Assembly: GCA_040954595.2 (NCBI GenBank)
Contig: CM082579.2
Location: forward strand, 8,618,001-8,682,000
DNA length: 64,000 nucleotides
Direction: 5' to 3'
Origin: Balanoglossus misakiensis
Taxonomy: Eukaryota > Hemichordata
Under the pieces are notes generated by a model. It ran no database searches and had not been told where the DNA came from. It saw nothing but the letters and a program-made list of their open reading frames with translations. Position 1 is the first letter of the stretch. Each line of letters begins with the position of its first letter. Positions 49,022-60,716 of the stretch are shown in pieces. A program made the position numbers and the translations under genes.

Positions 49022-49565
49022 ACATTGTACAAGTATTTAGAACTCACTGTGGGAGAACTGAATGCAATGTTTGTCTTTATTGCAAGATACATTGTAACAG
49101 CGAGACAGGTTTTAAAGTTTTGGCTTCTGTACAGACTTGTTGCCAAATTTGATAATTCAGTCTCAGTACCCTTGTTTTCCTGAGAGAAAAACACAATGAT
49201 CACCATAATGCATTATTTCTGTCTTGCAGGCCTACCACATCACCAACGACGAGCCGATTTATTTCTGGACGTTTCTGACCAGGCTGATAACTGGTCTGGG
49301 ATACCCTGCACCCTGGCTCAATCTGCCCTACTGGCTCATGTACTACATGGCCTTACTGGTGCAACTCCTCTGCTTCGTACTCAAACCCATCGTGACAATC
49401 AAGCCCAGTTTCACTCCGATGAGGATGGCGCTGGCTGGAACCCACCACTATTACAGCTGTCAGCGGGCCAAGGAGGACCTCGGCTACAGACCTCTAGTCA
49501 ACATGGATAAGGCCATAGAAATCACGCTGGACAGTTTTCAACACCTGAGAAAAAAGACTATGTGA
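46814..49565 (+). CDS. NSDHL: Sterol-4-alpha-carboxylate 3-dehydrogenase, decarboxylating
   Basis: Eight exons: 46814-46867, 47315-47473, 47653-47726, 47877-47949, 48150-48278, 48445-48587, 48832-48934 and 49230-49565 (TGA). Total 1071 bases, 356 residues. It is an extended SDR/3-beta-HSD protein. The NAD(P)-binding motif GGCGFLG lies at residues 26-32. TSSAS near 125-129 and YTETK (Tyr154, Lys158) supply the catalytic Ser-Tyr-Lys set. A hydrophobic segment, [20 protein letters not shown] (about 277-296), anchors it to membranes. The last four residues, KKTM, form a KKxx ER-retrieval signal. NSDHL oxidises and decarboxylates C4 of sterol intermediates in cholesterol synthesis at the ER and lipid droplets. 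Two in-frame ATGs (46814, 46847) are possible; the second, with context aacATGG, would remove 11 residues. The length is close to human NSDHL (373). Confidence 0.94.
48991..49021. repeat. (TGA)n microsatellite
   Basis: About ten perfect trinucleotide units in the last NSDHL intron. Confidence 0.95.
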
Positions 49566-50660
49566 AATTTTGAATGGACTATCGCAAATGATTCTACGAG
49601 GAGTTTCTGCGACCAGTATATTACTATTATTAGATCAGTGTGTGTGCAATCCATATTTGAACATTGATGTTTATTCAAATGGTGGCAACTATTCACCCTC
49701 TCTGTTTGGTACGTGCCCATGCTTGAAATGCTTTGGTCGCATCCATATACAGGGAAATGGGGGTGAAATGGTTCCTTGTGGTGCGATACAATTATACCCT
49801 TGAAATGAATCAGTGTTGGGTTGTTATGCACGGTCTCATTTACTTATCTCGTTTTGAGCAAAATTACACTTCTCGATAAATCCAAGTGCAATGTTTTAGT
49901 AAATGTGAAAAAAACACCACAATATATATGTGAGATGGACTGTGCAAAGCTACCAGTGATTTTCATTCATCTGCTGTCATGTTGTGTACATGTACTTCGG
50001 GACAGACTTCCTCCTGTATTTGCCCATATTATTATGGAAAAGGTGCTTCATTTCTTAGAGGGGGGAGTTTGTCCAAGTAAGCTGGTGGAAAAGTAAAATT
50101 ATGGTTTTTAAGATGGCGATTCATAGATGTATGTTCTGTTGACCTTTAATATACAACAAACTTTTTAAATGGACCATTCATAAAATGTCTGTATTTTAAT
50201 GGAGAGTCTGGTGTAAACTAGATAATATTCGTAGCTGCCATTGTGATCATGCGACTAATTGTATTCAAGTTTTCTAAGAACTGTCATTGTAAAGTGTGCC
50301 GAATGTTCCCATATTTCTGATTGGGGTGAATTATCAGATGCTTCCAGGTGCAGTGTGCGTACGTATACGCGACATGGAGTCCAAGTTTTAGCACAATTCT
50401 GTCAAAGAGGGTAGCTCTTTTGAACATTCCTAGCCAGTGAATTCTCAGTGTGTTTTCACCAAAGCTTTATGATTGTGTTGAAAGGGACTTTCTCAAATGT
50501 TACTGACGATGCAATCCTGGTTGACAATTAGGTTTGTGAATTGGGATTTTCTAACTGATAGTACTGCTACTGACGTGATTGCATGTACATAACAACATCA
50601 TCCCATGTGGTGTCACAGTAGCAAGCCACGTGATCTTAAGGCACTGTTCTACAAAAGATG

Positions 50661-50666
50661 AATAAA
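50661..50666 (+). other. Candidate polyadenylation signal AATAAA
   Basis: Same strand as NSDHL, about 1.1 kb after its stop and just before a transposon-like inverted repeat. Confidence 0.45.
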
Positions 50667-50764
50667 AATCATGACATCATTTGCAACAGATTGTGTATTC
50701 CCATTGATTTCATTAGGTGAACGAAAACTACTTCAAATGACTGCAGCCCATAGTGCAAAAGTTG

Positions 50765-51157
50765 GGTGACATCACAAAAATTTCCAACACTTGGTGGCGA
50801 CATTTACAATTCCAGAACAGATCTCAATCTCTTTGCCTACCAGGTGTGAATATGTCTGGCAATGTAGCGCTTTTTCAACACCTGTTCCAAGAGTGTAGAG
50901 CCTAATTGACCAATCACAAGTGCTGTGGTCTACCTGTTTCTCGCACACTCTTGGAACAGATGTGCAACGTAGACACTCTAATTTACATTGACCCAGGCGT
51001 TGACCTAATTCAATACACCTGGTTCACAAAATTTGAATATATATTGAAAATGTGCCTACATTGCCAGACAGATTCGCACCTGTTAGTCAAAGAGTTGAGG
51101 TCTGTTCTTGAATTGTAAATGTCACCACCAAGTGTTGGAAATTTTCGTAACATCACC
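50765..51157. mobile_element. Long inverted-repeat element, about 393 bp
   Basis: The left arm contains aaaatttccaacacttggtg, gacatttacaattc and agaacaga. The right arm carries the same segments inverted, with a few mismatches. A further inner pair, ctgttccaagagtgt, also occurs inverted. No coding capacity, so this is a MITE or other foldback element. The target duplication is not clear. Confidence 0.8.
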
Positions 51158-52078
51158 TTACTTTTTTAACTAAAATGGCTGCTGCACGCGAGTGCGTAAA
51201 AGACTGGGGTAAAAGTTACTCAAAGCAGTTTTATCACAAAATATTTCCTATTATGTGTGCACAATAAAATTTATTCTGCATGACAACACAAAATTAATTA
51301 AAGCACATAAAATTAATTCAAAGAAACATACAATTAATTTGAGATGCTTGTAAAATTAAAGGCACATAAGCTGCAACTTTTGGGATAATTATCATAATTT
51401 TTGTTTCAAACTGTACTACCATTAGTCCATGCAGATGAAGGCAGTGAACTATACACAAGCATTTTAAACCCTAAATATGATTGCATATGCAAGTTTTTAC
51501 CAGATAAATAATAAAGCTTTGCCGCAAGCGATTATGGCCGCCACCGTGGGAAAATGCAAGAAACAATGAAAATGTTGCATTTCCATTGCAACAAAAACGT
51601 GATCTCATCCGCTTGAGCTCGTGGAAGTAAATGTACCTTTAATTCGGGTCTGCATTCAATTTATTCTGACAAAAATAATTAAGCATGATTTTGACCAAAA
51701 CAGGCCCAACTAAGAATGGTGTGCTCACTTTCACTGACGCATGGTGGCGATATATCACTATGTGATTGTATTTGTAAATCCACAGTTCGGTGTTTTGAAA
51801 ACCTCAGTTTAAAATTGTAAAAATGTGTATCTTCGTGGCCGGGCCATCGTTATGATCACGAAGAAGCACGGTATTATTGGCTTTTTCGGCAAATTACTGC
51901 TTGATTTGAATTGTGAGTCGAAATGACGCCTTGTGCAATTAGACAGGGGGGCAAAGCTTATGCACGTACTTATCATTTGCTGTGCCACCCCTCGAAATCT
52001 TCTGTTTACAAGAAATGGTTGAGCCCAAAGGACAAAAGCGCGATTCCGTCGTGAGGGCGCTCATCGCCGGCGTCCAAA

Positions 52079-55000
52079 ATGGCGGCCAAGTTCAACTTGG
52101 GTGATCTTGTCTGGTAAGTTACACGCGATTTTGCACAATTCTGTGCCTCACGTCTCTTGTTTTGTGTGAGAAAACGTTCTTCAGTCCATATTTGTTCCAG
52201 TCTGACGGTGTGATTTCCATTTCAGGGCAAAATTGAGCAGTTTTCCGGCTTGGCCTGGCAAGGTAAGATTTACAAACAACAGCACTGCGATGAACACGAT
52301 CCATGTGTCAAACCACGGTCACGCTGCGCGTGTGTAAAAGTGCACGCTTACAGTGAATTTAATCTGGAATATACTTTAAATCACGTTGGCCGTCAAACGA
52401 TGCACCAACATGCAATATGTAACCTAACGTGTTAGGAGATTTCAGCTCCCCTCGGCTTGTTACAAACAGAAGGGGTTGGCACTGTTTTTGTGAATGAGTT
52501 GGCCTGTATTATGCAGGCTGACGCCTTATTTACACAACAATGGGGTTTACTGGGGTACCTATAAGTGTCCAAAACGACAGTCACAATGACCTCTTTTAAA
52601 ATCGCCAAACTCTGTTCCCAAGTCCACACAGCCCCTCCCAGTTGCACCAGGTATGTGCCGTAATTGGGAGGCAGCAACATGGTCGTACACTTAGAAAATG
52701 CTGTCAAGCAGTTTCCTGTGAATGTGCACCAGATCAGTGATGTATGCATGCATGGTGTATGCATCACTAACTGTACATAGCAGTGGGTGTACATAGCTTC
52801 TTGTTTCCATCCATCACACGCCTTCTTATCAGTACTAAGCTCTGCATGGCAGGACTGTGTATTGGTACTGGCTACGCATCCAACCTCAGTCCTGCTGACT
52901 CTCATAGACTGAGATATGGTGTTGCTATTGTCACAGTTTCATGTCGGAAAGACTCCAACTGAAAACATCCGATTGTGAAATTTAATTGTGTGTCGGTCTG
53001 CGTTTTCGAGCACGGACTCAACTGTGCTTGAAAACTTAACAGCAATTGGTATGCAATCATTCTGTTTTCAAATGGAGAACTTTCCAACACAAAACTGTGG
53101 TGGACTGGACATATTGGTGTCAGCAGGGTTGCGATTGGAGGCATAGCAGGTAACAGTACACAACATTGCCATGTGAAGTTAAATGGTACTTCACTACAGA
53201 GCTCCATGTACCATTGAAGCCAGCTGTCACTGTGCGAAAGCTTCCTGATATATCTCTACAGAGTTCAATAGCTGTTAGTCATGTTGTTTTCAAGATAAAT
53301 CATGAACATATTTTTTATTTCTAAGGTTGTGCGTCCCATGAAAAATGTGAAGAAACCAGCTGGCAAAAAACCTGTGCACTTTATCTTTTTCTATGGCACT
53401 GAAGACCAGTAAGTATCTATGTAGTGTTGATTTCAATCGGTGCACACATGAAAACAACATGTGTTTATTTCAAAGGCACATGTCGGTTTCTAACTTTGTC
53501 GACTCTTGCCAGGGCATTCACCAATTTACATGTATTATTTTGCAATGTTCGCTTTACCTCATGGGGGGGAAATTAAAAGTTCACATCTTTTGTTTAAATT
53601 TCATACAAATATACAATGTTTTGTTTATTGTGCTGTTAAATTCTTGGGAATGGATGGTAGCTCTTAGTAAAACAAGAACTGTGCCACGGAGAGAAAAAAG
53701 TAAATAATGTAACACTTATTCTACTGTCAGATGATCGCCCTTTTGAAGCAGACTTTGATATTTTCTTAATCTCCCATTTCAGTGCCTGGGTCAAAGATGA
53801 GAACCTGAAACCCTATCTGGAATTCCGAGATCAGCTGTCAAAAGTCAAAGGAGTGAGATTCCAACGGGCCATAGAAGCAATTGAAGATGTCGTCAAAAAT
53901 AGGTCAAAGGTTAGAACTGGGGCGTTGCCTCTTTGTGAAATTCTATACAGTTTCTACTTCTGTTAAAAGACCAGTCTTAACAATTTACCACTCGAATACA
54001 CAGCTCCTCAGACCTATGACACTGTGAGACATGTCTCTTAGCTGGCATGCTTTTCTAGATCATTTGCACATTTAAAATTCTTCTGACATTTTAGCTTGTG
54101 AACTTACATAGAACAAAATCTATATTTTGCGGAGTACAGCTGGGTCTTCTTTTGAAGTGTGTCATATTTTAAATGTTGCACTCACCCTCCATACATGATA
54201 AAATTTCCCATCTTGAATTGGTGCTCTTCTTGTCAAGAATATTAATCATTTAGTTTGTTCTGCGGCCTGGATAGAAAATTACTAATTGTGCACATTTAAT
54301 TTACAAAGCAAGGGTCTGTGGTGGTGTAAATGTGCACTATCGATCAAGGTCAATACCTACTAACACATTCAAATGCCAGGAATATGCAATGAGATACAGT
54401 AGATCTCAACTTCCATCGAATGTGATACTCTCTCCTCCAGCTTCTTAGATCAAAAACTACACACTCTCACAGATATTGTTCTCGTCTCATCGTACTTTCC
54501 TAAAGGTCCTGAATCGACCCCGAGTACCCCCAGAGGGGCAGGAGGATGATATCTTCCCTCTAGCCAAACCCAAGAAGGATTATTCCAGAGTGCTGGGTAG
54601 ACCACTGTCCAAAGTAAGCATTAATGATGGCATTTTTTGTTAGCAAATATGATCATACAAACTTATAAATAACAATGCGACTTGTGAGAATTTGCAACAC
54701 ATTTTCTGGGCGGATGTGTTATCAGATATCCCAACCTGTCATTCTCACCAATTCTCACTGTTATCACATCATTCTCAGGATCACTCAGACACAGGCAGCC
54801 CTCCACCAGAATCACCGACCACAACATCTAGCAGAACCACAACAGTCAAAAGGGTAAGCAAATGTTGAAGACAATCAGTCCTGTGGCTTTAATTTGGGCC
54901 CATTGAACACCTCATCAGAAGACTGAATCTCATGTTGTTCAAGATGGAATGTAGAAAGGAATAATATACATGTAATGTGAATGTGTAATCCTTTGGTAAT

Positions 55001-58000
55001 GTCAAAGGTTACAGCATTCGTGTAACTGCTATGCATGCACCAGTTGGCTGAGTCTGTTAACTGGAGAATTTGACCAATCAGTATCAACCTTATGTGACAG
55101 GCACTGTGCAACAGTCTCGTAAAGTCGTTTTTGATTGGTTACTTCCTTGTCAAGTCACTCTTCAAACAGGTGTTCTGACTACTAAACCATCCCTAAGACA
55201 GATTGTGTATCCAGTGGCAATTCAGATGAATACCCATACCATGTGCTCGAATTCTATAAGCTCTGAGATAAGCCCTTCTGAAACACTACGACACAGTGGC
55301 TAGCCAAAAAAGTGATCCATAAATTCTGCATTTTAATTTGCAGTAGCCAAGTGAGGTTGTACATGTATCTGACTTTTCAAGGGTGTTTGTGAAGCTACAT
55401 TGTAACCTTTTCACCAGGCACACGAATTAGACGACTCATGAAAGCTGACCGTCCAAGCTTCTGCATATGACCCCTGAATGGATAGCCTGTTGCATTCCAC
55501 AAGAATTTCCACAGACCCCAGTTACTGGTCAAGTAATCATAATCGTGCAATGAGTCATTCTCAGTTTCTGTTTCTCGTTTTCTTTTTGTAGGCAGCTGTA
55601 TCTTCCAGGCGGAGCAGTGGCGGCAGCAGCAACAGTACGGGGCCGGCCGTCAAGAAACCAAAAACACAGATGAATCACGTCGCAACTCAGGAAACCTCGA
55701 ACCCAGAGACGCCGCCGCCCGTTTCGGGGTCGGAAACAACCACAAAAGACAGAATCAGTCCAACCATCGGAAGGTGAGAGTGAAAAAGTGACAGTATTGA
55801 TAGTAGTTGTTTTGGATAAAATGGCTTGACGCTAACAGTCACAGTTTTAATATTCCCGAGAATATAATCATGGCATCTATAGGTCTTACATGTATCATGG
55901 GTATATCAAGACACATCAAGACACAATCTTGTTCCAGGGAATTTATGTACTATATTTTAATTTTGCCATTTTGAATGACCTGAGTGTGATCGAAACAGGG
56001 TGTCGCTGTTGTTGGTATTCTTGACTTTACTCATCATTGCAAGCTTCTGCACTGGCTTTCTATTCACAGGGTTGGTTTGGTTGGCGTGGGAACAATGGGT
56101 CTCGGCATGGCCAGTACTCTCATAAACTCAGGACACACAGTGACTGTGTGGAATAGAACAGAAGAAAAGGTGAGAGCTTAAAAGAAAGTGTGTGCGTCAG
56201 AGCGCTACCAAAGATATAAGGTTGCTCGCTCTAAATAAAAAGAAAGTTAGTGTTTCTCAAAATATGATGAAACCTGAGTACTTATCATGGTTGTTTCTCT
56301 GTAAAAGTGTACACCCACAAAATCTGACGACAAAATAGTGTGATTAAAAGGGTCAATATCCAGAATTTTTGAAAAAAAAACATTCAGCAGTCTAGCAATC
56401 ATTTGAGACATCTTTGTGTGTTTTTTCCGCACAGTGTAGTGACATAGTAGCCCTCGGTGGCACCAAAGCGGTGAGCGCCTCAGAAGTCGTCCAATCATCA
56501 GATATCACTTTCTGTAGTGTGTCCGATCCAGAAGCCCTTCGAGATGTGAGTATATCATGCCCAAGATTTCCTCATCTTGCTAGATTTTTGCCGTGCAGCT
56601 GTGGTTTGCGTTGTAAGCTGTTGTGTCTTATGTTATGTATCCGTGTACCTGTGTGTGATGTTTATTGTTGCAGTCTGTGTGGTTGTCACTCTTAGTTGTC
56701 TGGGCACAGTATCGGATGACTTCCTACTGATCAGCAACAATCGTTGCATTTTAAGACAAGAATGTAAACGCACCCCTTCAATGATAGGATGTAATAATTC
56801 TTCAGCTTAGACTTAGAGTTGATGAAGTCTTAGAATGCAACGTCCACCATGACGTCAAGTCTAGTGCATTGCATCATATTAAGAACTATTAACCTTTTTG
56901 TGTTGTGTCTGTTACAGGTCGTGTTCGGTCTGGGTGGTGTCTTGGAAGGCATCAGACCCGGCAAAGGATTCATCAGCATGTCCACTGTAGATGCTGAGAC
57001 GAGTCGAGACGTGGCTGAGGTGATTAATTAATCAATATTTAACAGTCAAAAGAACCAACAGCTCTCAGATTAGTACATTCACCAAATCACCGTCAACCCC
57101 ATCTAGTTGTGTACTGGCCCAGTGACAACTGAGATGGGACAAAAATTGGAAAATTGATTTAATGTACATGTACATGTATGCATTTCTATAAGTATTGGTG
57201 TATGATGATTAATTTTCAGGCTGTGACAACCAGGGGAGGCAGATATTTGGAGTCGCCGGTTTTGGGAAGCAAGAAACAATCCCAGGATGGCACGTTGATG
57301 ATACTGTCGGCCGGCGACAAGACGCTATTTGAAGACTGCGAATCGTGCTTTTCTGCCATGTCAAAGAAATATATTTATTTAGGTCGGTGGCCCCCTCGTC
57401 AGTCTGAGATCTCTTTCAGAAGGGCACTTGTTGCTGCGGATGATATAACACAATGGAAATACAGTCAAACCTGCCTATAGTAGCCAGTCAAGGGACTGTG
57501 TTTATCTGGCCTTTATAGACAGGTGGCCTTTATAGACAGGTCAATAACTGCACTTGTAAAATGCACACATAGATGTGAAAAAAAATTACCACTATAGACA
57601 GGTATCCACTATATAGAGGTGGCCATTAACACAGGTTTGACTGTTGTTGCTTCTTGTTGTCAAAGCTGTGAATCTCATAAAGGGTGCAGTTTTATATGAA
57701 TGGTGGTGGACCATCCAAAACTCTCCAAGTCATCTAACTGTGTGTCTTTGTTTCTGTGCTTACAGGTGAAGTTGGCACAGCCATCCAGATGAAACTGGCC
57801 ATAAACCTTTTGCTTGGGTCAGTGACGGCGTCCATGGCCGAGAGCATGGCTCTGGCCGAACGGGCGGGCTTAGACTGCAGCGTGATGTTCAACATCTTGA
57901 CAACTGGATTGATTCTGGATCCCTTGGTTAAAAGCAAAGGAAAAGGTACCAGTTTTGATTGGAATGATACCGGATGAGCTCTTGTCTCTTACTACAGGAG

Positions 58001-58700
58001 AAATGTTTCCCACTCTGTTTTAGGCATATACCATACAATGGAGACTGGTCTGTTATGGAAAGATTCAGTTGATATTTTCAAAATGTGGATGTGTCACTGT
58101 TTTCTGAATCTTTATATGTTTCGTTTGTATCTGTTTTGCAGCCATGCTGAGTGACGATCATCAACTGAATTCTTCTGTGAAAAACATGCAGAAGGACATG
58201 AGACTTGTGTTAGCAATGGGCGACGAGTACTCCCAGCCGTTACCTGTAGCGGCAGCCGTCAATGAGGTGAGGTCAACCGACATCATGGCAGTGTGTGTAC
58301 GCACCTGCTGGCGGTTATTATTCAAATTTGTCCAACAGACACTGGCCAATCATTGTGTCCAAAGAACTTCAAACAGTGGTGGCGCTTTTACTCCGATTAT
58401 CTTGTCCACCACTCTTAATGGTTTATATGCTACATTTTTCATACAATATAGAGATGTGTGTGCAAACGTGCAGGTGTGTGTGCATGCATGCATGTGTGCA
58501 CATGCACTCAAAAGTGGGTGAGTATATCTCTTCCGAGGAGCATCAGAGATTTCACGTCACTCGGCTCAGATATTTTTCATATCCTGGCTAAACTATCCAC
58601 ATTGCAATTTTGTTTTTGTTTTCAGATGTACAAGAAAACCAAGGCACTTGGTTATGGCGACCAAGACATGTCTACTATCTACAAAGCTTATTCACAATGA
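52079..58700 (+). CDS. GLYR1: GLYR1/NP60/NDF: PWWP and beta-HAD-like nucleosome factor
   Basis: Fourteen exons with consistent phases: 52079-52113, 52226-52262, 53326-53408, 53783-53909, 54506-54613, 54779-54853, 55592-55773, 56070-56169, 56435-56545, 56918-57019, 57220-57382, 57766-57945, 58142-58266, 58626-58700 (TGA). Total 1503 bases, 500 residues (human 553). An N-terminal PWWP domain (about 5-90; LGDLVWAKLSSFPAWPGK) is expected to bind methylated H3K36. A Ser/Thr/Pro-rich linker with basic patches (RRSS, VKKPK) follows. From about 217 comes a beta-hydroxyacid dehydrogenase fold: the Rossmann motif GLVGVGTMGLGMA, the substrate loop ESPVLGSKKQSQDG, and GEVGTAIQMKLAIN at 375-388. The known role is chromatin binding, a nucleosome-destabilising and transcription-supporting factor working with LSD2. 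Lys384 occupies the canonical catalytic position, which I recall as Met in human GLYR1. Confidence 0.95.
57462..57643. mobile_element. Pogo/Tigger-like MITE in GLYR1 intron 11
   Basis: The ends are CAGTCAAACCTG and its inverse CAGGTTTGACTG, 182 bp apart, with TA just before the left end. Internal repeats of ctttatagacaggt lie in the left half and ctatagacaggt in the right. The CAGTC start with TA fits pogo/Tigger non-autonomous elements. No transposase is present. Confidence 0.7.
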
Positions 58701-60132
58701 ACACCTATGACCAGGGAATTCTGCCCTCACTGGTGAAATCAGACAAGGAAAGAAATGGCATATTTTGTCGTGGTAAAGTTAAAAACGCCAGGTGAAGTCT
58801 GACAGTGAATAGAGTTACAGTTTCAAAACTGTGGAGTTTTGTAAAAAAAAGTTATTATTCAAACAACTACAACAGTGTTTGACGTGTTAATTCGATTTGT
58901 TACATGTACGTATCGTACATCAGATTTCGTAGTTCATCTTTTGTATGGCAAAACAAAGTACATTTTTTTTTATAATCTGATGCGAACTGATTGCCAAAAG
59001 TGTATAGGAATCATTCCAAGGTTTAGGAGATGTTATTTTAGTTGAAATGATTTGTTAGTTTATTGTTACTAGTACATTATATGAAGAAGAAGTATTTTAT
59101 TGACTTATCGTTGTACATTGTATTTTCTTTATTGTTCAGTTAGAAAAAAAATGTCTCCTGTTCTACATCATGAAAAAAGTATTTTAAACGCCGACAATTG
59201 ACATTTTGATGCAGTAAATGTGTTATTTTTTCATCAGATTAACTTTGTACAGAAAATTCACTAGGAGTTAGAGATATCACATGTATTATATGATTGTTTC
59301 TATCGCCAACACTTATGTGTGTTTCTCATGTCTTGTGACAGCAAAATTTGTTTTTTGTGTACCTTTTTCTGCTGGTCATATAAGCTTACACAGAGCCTGA
59401 AATCTAGGTAAATGGGCATGCAGCCTAAGTTGGAAACAGTCATCCAGTAACCTCAGTCAGACACTCTTGCAAAACCCACCCCATAATAATCACCTGATAT
59501 TTCCAGGGTTCATACTTATGTTAAGTTTTGGAAAAGTCCCGTTACTTTTAAGATTGCATAATCTCAAACAGGACAAAAGGGAATTTCTTGTGTTTTTAGT
59601 TTTGACCAGAGTAATATCAATGAGTTGTTACCCCAACTCTGTCTCTCAGACACCATTTATCACAGTTGTTTGGAACTGAGAGAATAGAATGGTTACCCTC
59701 ATATAAATTGCTGTTTTATGATAAATTTTAATATGGTGGGTAGTGACAAGTGCAGTGGGTTGAATGACCAAAAAGTATGGCTTATGTGATCAGGTAGGTT
59801 TGGGGTACTTGTTTGTTGAAATTGTGCCTGTGTTGTTCAACAAATGAAAATATAGCCAAACATTACAGATACTGGCCTTTTCATGATACGCTTGACCAGT
59901 CGAGTCCATAGAAATGATGTTGGGGCTTTTTTCGCCTCAAGGTTTGAGGCTATGTTATTTTTTAAACTCCTTGAATTGATTTATGTACTTGACAAATACT
60001 CAAAAACCTTTTTGTTCATCCTTTCAAATGAAATGAGACCGACTAATGTTGCTCTTCAACAAAATTTGTATCTGCTTCAATAATCATGAACAAGTTCACA
60101 ATATTGACTCATTTTCCCCTTTGAAATCCCTC

Positions 60133-60138
60133 AATAAA
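60133..60138 (+). other. Candidate polyadenylation signal AATAAA
   Basis: The first canonical plus-strand hexamer noticed after the GLYR1 stop. The assignment rests on position only. Confidence 0.35.
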
Positions 60139-60562
60139 ATCTCAGTTAGTGACTATCTGGTGCAGCTTTCTTATACATGCATACAATCCTCGGTGCATTG
60201 CATGCATACAGTATACTGCCATCCTGCAGGCTGCAACCTAAGCTGTCGACATTCGCCTGTGCTATTTATTTAGTCTTTGTTTCACGTATGTAACCGTGCG
60301 AAGCAATGTTGGGCAGTTTAGCTGGCTTGTGCCTCCAGTACTCGGCTGTAATGTGTATAGTACTGTACAGTAGAATTAGTTATGTTCATACAATACAGAA
60401 CTCAGCTATGACAAATGGTTGCATCATTGTGTAGACAAATCAGGTGTGAGCAACTGTCGGCAGTCGATCTACTGGCATTCGTTCCAACCCAATCTCTCCG
60501 CATAGGTCCAGCAACTGTGTTAGAAACATTGGCATCCAACTTATGAAAGTACTGTTGGGACC

Positions 60563-60716
60563 AATCTGATTGAAAGCAGATGTAGAGTTGGCTCGATTTT
60601 TACATTTGCTGGTTTGTTGCTGTTCTTTTCTCTCGTGTCTGCCTCTGAGAACAGAAGAGCAAAGAACCAGCAAATGATCAGATCGAACCAACTCTACATC
60701 TGATTTTAATCAGATT
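60563..60716. mobile_element. Palindromic MITE, copy 3
   Basis: The ends AATCTGATTgaaagcagatg and inverse CATCTGATTTTAATCAGATT match the families at 15501 and 26061. The arms share atgtagagttgg and a tttgctggttt segment. The flanks tgttgggac and tggtcagac agree at only six of nine bases, suggesting an older insertion or a coincidental match. Confidence 0.8.

Larger units (their letters stand above)
49566..52078. other. NSDHL 3' UTR and intergenic region
   Basis: A likely 3' UTR runs to AATAAA at 50661-50666. Then comes a long inverted repeat at 50765-51157 (own entry), then AT-rich DNA with short direct repeats of an aaattaatt core near 51290-51350, up to the GLYR1 start. No further gene is seen. 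Confidence 0.5.

Noticed and set aside
52432-53207. Antisense frames of 157 and 101 codons inside GLYR1 intron 2
   Set aside because: They are adjacent but in frames that do not splice convincingly, with Cys/Thr/His-rich composition typical of chance reading of intron DNA. No recognised domain.
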